From assembly GCA_023229045.1 (NCBI GenBank), contig JALOAB010000021.1, positions 1 through 18,736 on the forward strand: DNA of 18,736 nt, given 5' to 3'. The position numbers and the translations under genes were made by a program. Within the stretch, counting starts at the first letter, position 1. The number at the start of each line of letters is the position of its first letter. This DNA comes from Fidelibacterota bacterium. GTDB taxonomy: Bacteria > Fidelibacterota > UBA2242. This document shows positions 15,880 to 18,736 of this stretch, one piece after another. Under the pieces are notes generated by a model. It was not told the DNA's origin. It saw only the letters and a list, made by a program, of their open reading frames with translations, and made no database searches.

Positions 15880-17112
15880 ATGAAGCGCTCAATTCTTACT
15901 ATTACGATATTAATCGCGTTGATTGTCAGCTTGTTCGCGGCTGAAACGAGGATTATTGGTCGTGCAAATACCCATTTCAGGCAGGGTCCCGGTTCATATT
16001 ACCCGCTGGTTGGTATGTTGAAAAAAGGCGTTAAAGTCGTCATTTCTGAAATACAATCCGGCTGGCTGAAAGTTCAATGCGCCGGGCAAACCGGTTGGAT
16101 TTCCGAAAATGCCGTCACAACTGAAGCCGAACCGGCTGGTTCAGACTTAAGCGGTGCGGTCAGCGGCACCGGCTCGATGATGATCTCGAAAGCCTCAGCC
16201 AGCGGCGCCGTCAAAGGTTTTGCTCAGAAATTTGTCAATTATCATAGCGGTAATGCCGATTTCATTGAGCAATATGACGCTCAAATATTCACGCCGATGG
16301 AGTTCCAGTATTTCAAGCAGGCGACCTTTGCCGGACGTGATCCCGAGAAAATCCGCAAACGCTACAGAAAGATAAAAACCGAGAATACCGATCATTCCAT
16401 TTCATTTCAGATGGAAAAAATCGGTTTGGCGGCGGCCTCTAAGATTGCGGCGGCAGGATTAGTCCAGAATCAAGCCCAGTTGAAATACATCAACCTGGTG
16501 GGTAATATCGTCCTGGAAAATACCGATATGTACGATTATCCGTTCAAATTTTACATTCTTAATGATAGTCGCCCGTCAGCCTATGCCACGCCTAACGGTA
16601 TGATTTTCCTGACTTCCGGGCTGATCAAAATTCTCCAGGACGAAGCCGAACTGGCCGTTATTCTGGCGCATGAGATCAGTCATGTTGTTCAAAAACATGG
16701 CGTACAGGAAGTCGGTAAACGTCAGACTATGATCCAGGCTGATCTGGGATTTGATGAACTTGACGAAGAGATCGGCGAAGATGACGCCGTCGCCGCTGAA
16801 CTCGATGAGATCGCGCTCAATAGTTTTGAGACTGCGACCAAACGCCGTCAAATTGAATATGAAATCGAAGCCGATCAACTCGGAATGATCTATGCCTACC
16901 GATCCGGCTACGATCCGGCGGCGCTTGGACGGGTGCTGAAGCGCATCCAGGCTAATACTTCACGCGATTTCTGGCATCCGGAATCCAACTGGACCTATGA
17001 TGCCGTTTTCGACCGCATCGACAGAGCCAACGCATTCATCGCTAAGAATTTGAAAAAGAATTCAAGCTGGAACGTCACTAATCAAACTCGATTCAGGGGG
17101 TTTTTTAAATAG
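15880..17112 (+). CDS. Secreted SH3b - M48 family metalloprotease
   Basis: With the ATG at 15880 the protein has 410 residues and starts with a signal peptide (MKRSILTITILIALIVSLFA, then AE). GGGAG lies just before this ATG; the frame is open back to 15781 inside the cyclase gene, but that start would bury the signal peptide and is rejected. Residues 24-80 form a bacterial SH3 domain (ANTHFRQGPGSYYPLVGML, SGWLKVQ, TGWISENAV), usually a cell-wall or protein-binding module. Residues about 170-385 form an M48 peptidase of BepA/LoiP/Oma1 type, with AYATPNGMIFLTSGLI and zinc ligands H264 and H268 in AHEISH and E328 in EIEADQLGMIYAYRSGYDP. Likely role is periplasmic protein quality control or envelope maintenance. 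The acidic stretch 290-309 (DELDEEIGEDD) inside the catalytic domain is a local peculiarity. It follows the cyclase by 70 nt. Confidence 0.88.
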   Translation: MKRSILTITILIALIVSLFAAETRIIGRANTHFRQGPGSYYPLVGMLKKGVKVVISEIQSGWLKVQCAGQTGWISENAVTTEAEPAGSDLSGAVSGTGSMMISKASASGAVKGFAQKFVNYHSGNADFIEQYDAQIFTPMEFQYFKQATFAGRDPEKIRKRYRKIKTENTDHSISFQMEKIGLAAASKIAAAGLVQNQAQLKYINLVGNIVLENTDMYDYPFKFYILNDSRPSAYATPNGMIFLTSGLIKILQDEAELAVILAHEISHVVQKHGVQEVGKRQTMIQADLGFDELDEEIGEDDAVAAELDEIALNSFETATKRRQIEYEIEADQLGMIYAYRSGYDPAALGRVLKRIQANTSRDFWHPESNWTYDAVFDRIDRANAFIAKNLKKNSSWNVTNQTRFRGFFK

Positions 17113-17169
17113 ACTTGATAATTTTTCGTTAAAGTCTATAAATCTGGATTTTCCTCACTAACAGATAAG

Positions 17170-17189
17170 CCGGTACACGCCGGATTTTT
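17170..17189 (+). terminator. Weak terminator candidate after the M48 protease gene
   Basis: CCGG (17170-17173) can pair with CCGG (17180-17183) around a six-base loop, followed by A and five T (17185-17189). The stem is only 4 bp, so this is a marginal call. Its position 58 nt after the last gene of the plus-strand unit is right for a terminator. Confidence 0.3.
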
Positions 17190-17337
17190 AACTATTCGGT
17201 AATTACATTAATTCCGGGCTGATGTATGTTGAGTGAACGGAAACAGGGAATCGCAAACCGGCTGTCTCGTCCTGAAAAAGGTAGAAAACAAAAGGCTATC
17301 AATGACTGCAAGTGAGCAATCGGAGATCATATATTGC

Positions 17338-17371
17338 CAATCGCTGATTTCAAATTTCAAATCTCAGATTG
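17338..17371. repeat. Imperfect 34-bp inverted repeat (CAATC ... GATTG)
   Basis: The outer CAATC/GATTG arms pair over 5 bp. After a 3-bp mismatch, GATTT and AAATC pair over a further 5 bp, around a centre of AAATTT type. The middle reads as repeated TTTCAAA units. It directly precedes the tandem array at 17373. No function can be assigned; similar TTTCAAATTT-type sequences often mark intergenic repeat families. Confidence 0.55.
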
Positions 17372-17372
17372 A

Positions 17373-17438
17373 ATGCCTCAATGCCTTAATGACCATAAAT
17401 GACCATAAATGATAATCAATGACTATGAATGACTCCGG
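17373..17438 (+). repeat. Degenerate short tandem array, ATG-led 8- to 10-bp units
   Basis: Seven units each begin with ATG, at 17373, 17381, 17389, 17399, 17409, 17419 and 17429. The first two are 8 bp (ATGCCTCA, ATGCCTTA). The next two are identical 10-mers (ATGACCATAA). The last three are diverged 10-mers (ATGATAATCA, ATGACTATGA, ATGACTCCGG). The word AATGAC also occurs alone at about 17300. The unit does not match a codon multiple, so this is not coding. The array may serve binding, or be the remnant of a slippage-prone intergenic repeat. Confidence 0.75.
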
Positions 17439-17449
17439 CGATAGCCGGA
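17434..17449. repeat. Perfect 6-bp hairpin with GATA tetraloop
   Basis: TCCGGC (17434-17439) and GCCGGA (17444-17449) are perfect inverted arms around GATA. The hairpin is GC-rich and fused to the last unit of the tandem array. No T-run follows on either strand (on the plus strand CAGTGACC follows), so it is not an intrinsic terminator. It could be the structured core of an intergenic repeat element. Confidence 0.6.
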
Positions 17450-17505
17450 CAGTGACCATCGAGTGGCTATTGTTTAAACCAGGCGCTTGCTACCATAAAA
17501 AAGCC

Positions 17506-17533
17506 TTGAACCTTGCGGGCGACATCGTATATT
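17506..17533 (+). promoter_or_regulatory. Candidate sigma70-type promoter of the NHL-propeller gene
   Basis: TTGAAC (17506-17511) and TATATT (17528-17533, 5 of 6 to consensus) are separated by 16 bp. Transcription would begin near 17540, leaving a leader of only about 15 nt before the ATG at 17555. The position fits; the -35 match is only moderate. Confidence 0.4.
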
Positions 17534-17554
17534 TAACCGACTTTAAAAGACGGG

Positions 17555-18463
17555 TTGAATATGAGCAGAAAAAATAATATCAGCGTTATCCTTATTACAC
17601 TGACCTGGATATGTAGCGGCAGAGCGCAGTTCCGGTTCGAAAAAGAAATTATACCGCAGGCGGTCAGGGAAGGGGTTCAATTCAGCGCCATTGTTGCCAA
17701 TGAATTCGACGATATTTACTTGCTGGAGGATAAATTCAACGAAGTATATCGACTCGACCAGGCGGGCAATGTTTTGAACCGCAATGGTGGATTCGGTTGG
17801 GGAATTGGGCAATTCGATCGACCAAGTGATATCTGCGTTTCCGGATTGAACATAATCATTGCCGATCAAAATAATCACCGTATCGTGCGTTACGATCGGA
17901 AATTAAATTACATCGCAACCCATGATCTACGGAGCGATTCGCGATTACTGATTTATCCAATATCGCTTGCAAGCGGACAGATCAATGAAATCTTTATCCT
18001 TGCCCGGGAAACTGCTGAGATCATGCGTCTTTTCGTTGAACGAAATGAACAAACCTGGTTCGGTGGGATCGACTACGGAGAATATGCTCTAGACCAGCCA
18101 GTCAGTTTACGTTTGAATCAAAAAGGTCATTTAGCCGTATTACAGCGCGATGGCAGTTTACTAAAATATGACCGCTTTGGTTCGCCACTCGGTAAGATTC
18201 CCTCGCCGGCTGGAAAGAAAAGCAAAATTAATGCGATCGGATTGGTTGCGATCCAAAATGATTGGTTAGTTTTAAGCGATAACGACCCAGGTTTACAGCT
18301 GTTTACCACCCAAGCCAAAGCCTGGAGTCAACCCGTTTTTCTCGATTACGATCAATCCTTACAGTACCGCGGCGCGACATATTTGGATAACCGGTTCTAT
18401 TTACTGACCAAAGACGGAACGATCTTGGTTTTTTCGCATGAACAACCCAATCCGAAACCTTAG
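17555..18463 (+). CDS. Secreted NHL-type beta-propeller protein
   Basis: The 302 residues begin with a signal peptide that ends GRAQ (residues 20-23), the same Ala-Gln ending as in the PorZ-like protein. The mature part is a beta-propeller. The clearest blade is residues 77-115 (GFGWGIGQFDRPSDICVSG, then IIIADQNNHRIVRYDRKL), which fits the NHL consensus of Gly-rich turn, PxxI, ADxxNHRI. Weaker blades follow, such as NEIFILARETAEIMRL, GHLAVLQRDGSLLKYDRFG and DWLVLSDNDPGLQLF. There is no C-terminal sorting domain. NHL propellers bind proteins or other ligands and rarely have catalysis. No good Shine-Dalgarno precedes the ATG. The same-strand downstream gene also encodes a secreted protein, so the two may act together at the cell surface. 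The specific role is unknown. Confidence 0.75.
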   Translation: MNMSRKNNISVILITLTWICSGRAQFRFEKEIIPQAVREGVQFSAIVANEFDDIYLLEDKFNEVYRLDQAGNVLNRNGGFGWGIGQFDRPSDICVSGLNIIIADQNNHRIVRYDRKLNYIATHDLRSDSRLLIYPISLASGQINEIFILARETAEIMRLFVERNEQTWFGGIDYGEYALDQPVSLRLNQKGHLAVLQRDGSLLKYDRFGSPLGKIPSPAGKKSKINAIGLVAIQNDWLVLSDNDPGLQLFTTQAKAWSQPVFLDYDQSLQYRGATYLDNRFYLLTKDGTILVFSHEQPNPKP

Positions 18464-18490
18464 ACCTAAATCGTTGGTTAAACTCCACGT

Positions 18491-18736
18491 TTGAATCATA
18501 CCGATTCACTATATCGAAAAATATTTTATCCGCGGTCGCCCTTTAATCGCCTGATTCTGATATTATCAATAGCAAGCGGTTTTCTTCTTGCTCAGGATTG
18601 GCAGATCGATACCTTACACATCGCGACGGGTGATTCGGTCGCTTATCTCTCCCGTGGCTTCGTTATGCCGGAAACCGTTCAACTGAGTGGCGCAGACTCG
18701 GTGACTATTAATCCATTGACTGGGAAGGTAACTTTT
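18491..18736 (+). CDS. Secreted protein, N-terminal fragment (runs off the window; start uncertain)
   Basis: The frame is open from 18482 to the end of the window. It encodes a basic stretch, a strong hydrophobic segment (FNRLILILSIASGFLLAQ) and then DWQIDTLHIATGDS, a clear signal peptide ending in AQ followed by a mature part. No in-frame ATG lies before the signal peptide; the only usual start in reach is TTG at 18491, without a Shine-Dalgarno. The mature part ends in the window with FVMPETVQLSG and PLTGKVTF, a pattern that loosely recalls the beta-rich N-termini of large outer-membrane proteins of FCB bacteria, but this is too short to name. It lies shortly after the NHL-propeller gene on the same strand. 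Confidence 0.6.
   Translation, partial: MNHTDSLYRKIFYPRSPFNRLILILSIASGFLLAQDWQIDTLHIATGDSVAYLSRGFVMPETVQLSGADSVTINPLTGKVTF

Larger units (their letters stand above)
17113..17554. other. 442-bp gene-free region with repeats, hairpins and a promoter candidate
   Basis: No convincing gene was found on either strand. From left to right it holds: a weak terminator-like hairpin (17170-17189), unremarkable sequence, an imperfect palindrome (17338-17371), a tandem array of short ATG-led units (17373-17438), a perfect 6-bp GC-rich hairpin with a GATA loop (17434-17449), and a sigma70-like promoter (17506-17533) facing the NHL gene. It is by far the longest non-coding stretch in a window where genes otherwise nearly touch. 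Confidence 0.7.

Noticed and set aside
17110..17138. TAGACTT/AAGTCTA inverted repeat at the end of the M48 gene as a terminator
   Set aside because: The stem is AT-rich, the loop is 15 nt long and no T-run follows.
17425..17577. A 50-codon open frame on the plus strand across the hairpin and the promoter candidate
   Set aside because: It has no ribosome-binding site, starts inside the tandem array, overlaps the real start of the NHL gene and shows no recognisable motif.
1..18736. CRISPR arrays, phage or transposon genes, toxin-antitoxin pairs or a defence island
   Set aside because: I looked for these on both strands and found no repeat-spacer pattern, recombinase, transposase or small paired genes; the content is metabolic and envelope-related.

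Overview
The window looks like a chromosomal segment from a Gram-negative bacterium of the wider FCB group, probably outside classical Bacteroidia. Three things point that way. There is a double-propeller secreted protein resembling the type IX secretion component PorZ, with a sorting/FlgD-like C-terminal domain. Several secreted proteins have signal peptides ending in Ala-Gln. Yet many genes carry good purine-rich Shine-Dalgarno sequences, which Bacteroidia usually lack. Base composition looks near 50% GC by eye. The phylum assignment is an inference; no rRNA or marker gene is present.

Layout. (1) 1-1542: the 3' end of an EamA/DMT-type membrane transporter, then a complete M20-family zinc hydrolase. 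(2) 1558-5197: a complete riboflavin operon, ribD-ribE-ribBA-ribH, preceded by a promoter candidate, an FMN riboswitch and an intrinsic terminator whose U-tract touches the ribD start codon. It encodes every dedicated enzyme from GTP and ribulose 5-phosphate to riboflavin except the pyrimidine phosphatase. (3) 5202-7565: the PorZ-like propeller protein, 4 nt behind ribH and so probably co-transcribed. (4) 12002-7568, minus strand: a three-gene operon encoding an iron-sulfur/flavin electron-transfer subunit, a DAO-family FAD subunit and a class I aminotransferase. Together the first two resemble a dye-linked amine or imino-acid dehydrogenase. This operon ends 2 nt from the stop of the PorZ-like gene. 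(5) 12175-17112, plus strand: a secreted transglutaminase-like protein, a CHASE2 adenylate cyclase and a secreted SH3b-M48 metalloprotease, closely spaced and probably one envelope-related transcription unit. (6) 17113-17554: a gene-free stretch with a degenerate 10-bp tandem array, an imperfect palindrome and a strong small hairpin. (7) 17555-18736: a secreted NHL-type propeller protein and the 5' part of another secreted protein that runs off the window.

I see no CRISPR array, defence locus, transposase, integrase, tRNA or rRNA. Most genes belong to well-known families. The points worth a second look are the riboswitch expression platform, the PorZ-like gene behind a vitamin operon, the Fe-S-rich fused dehydrogenase subunit, and the 17.1-17.55 kb intergenic region.
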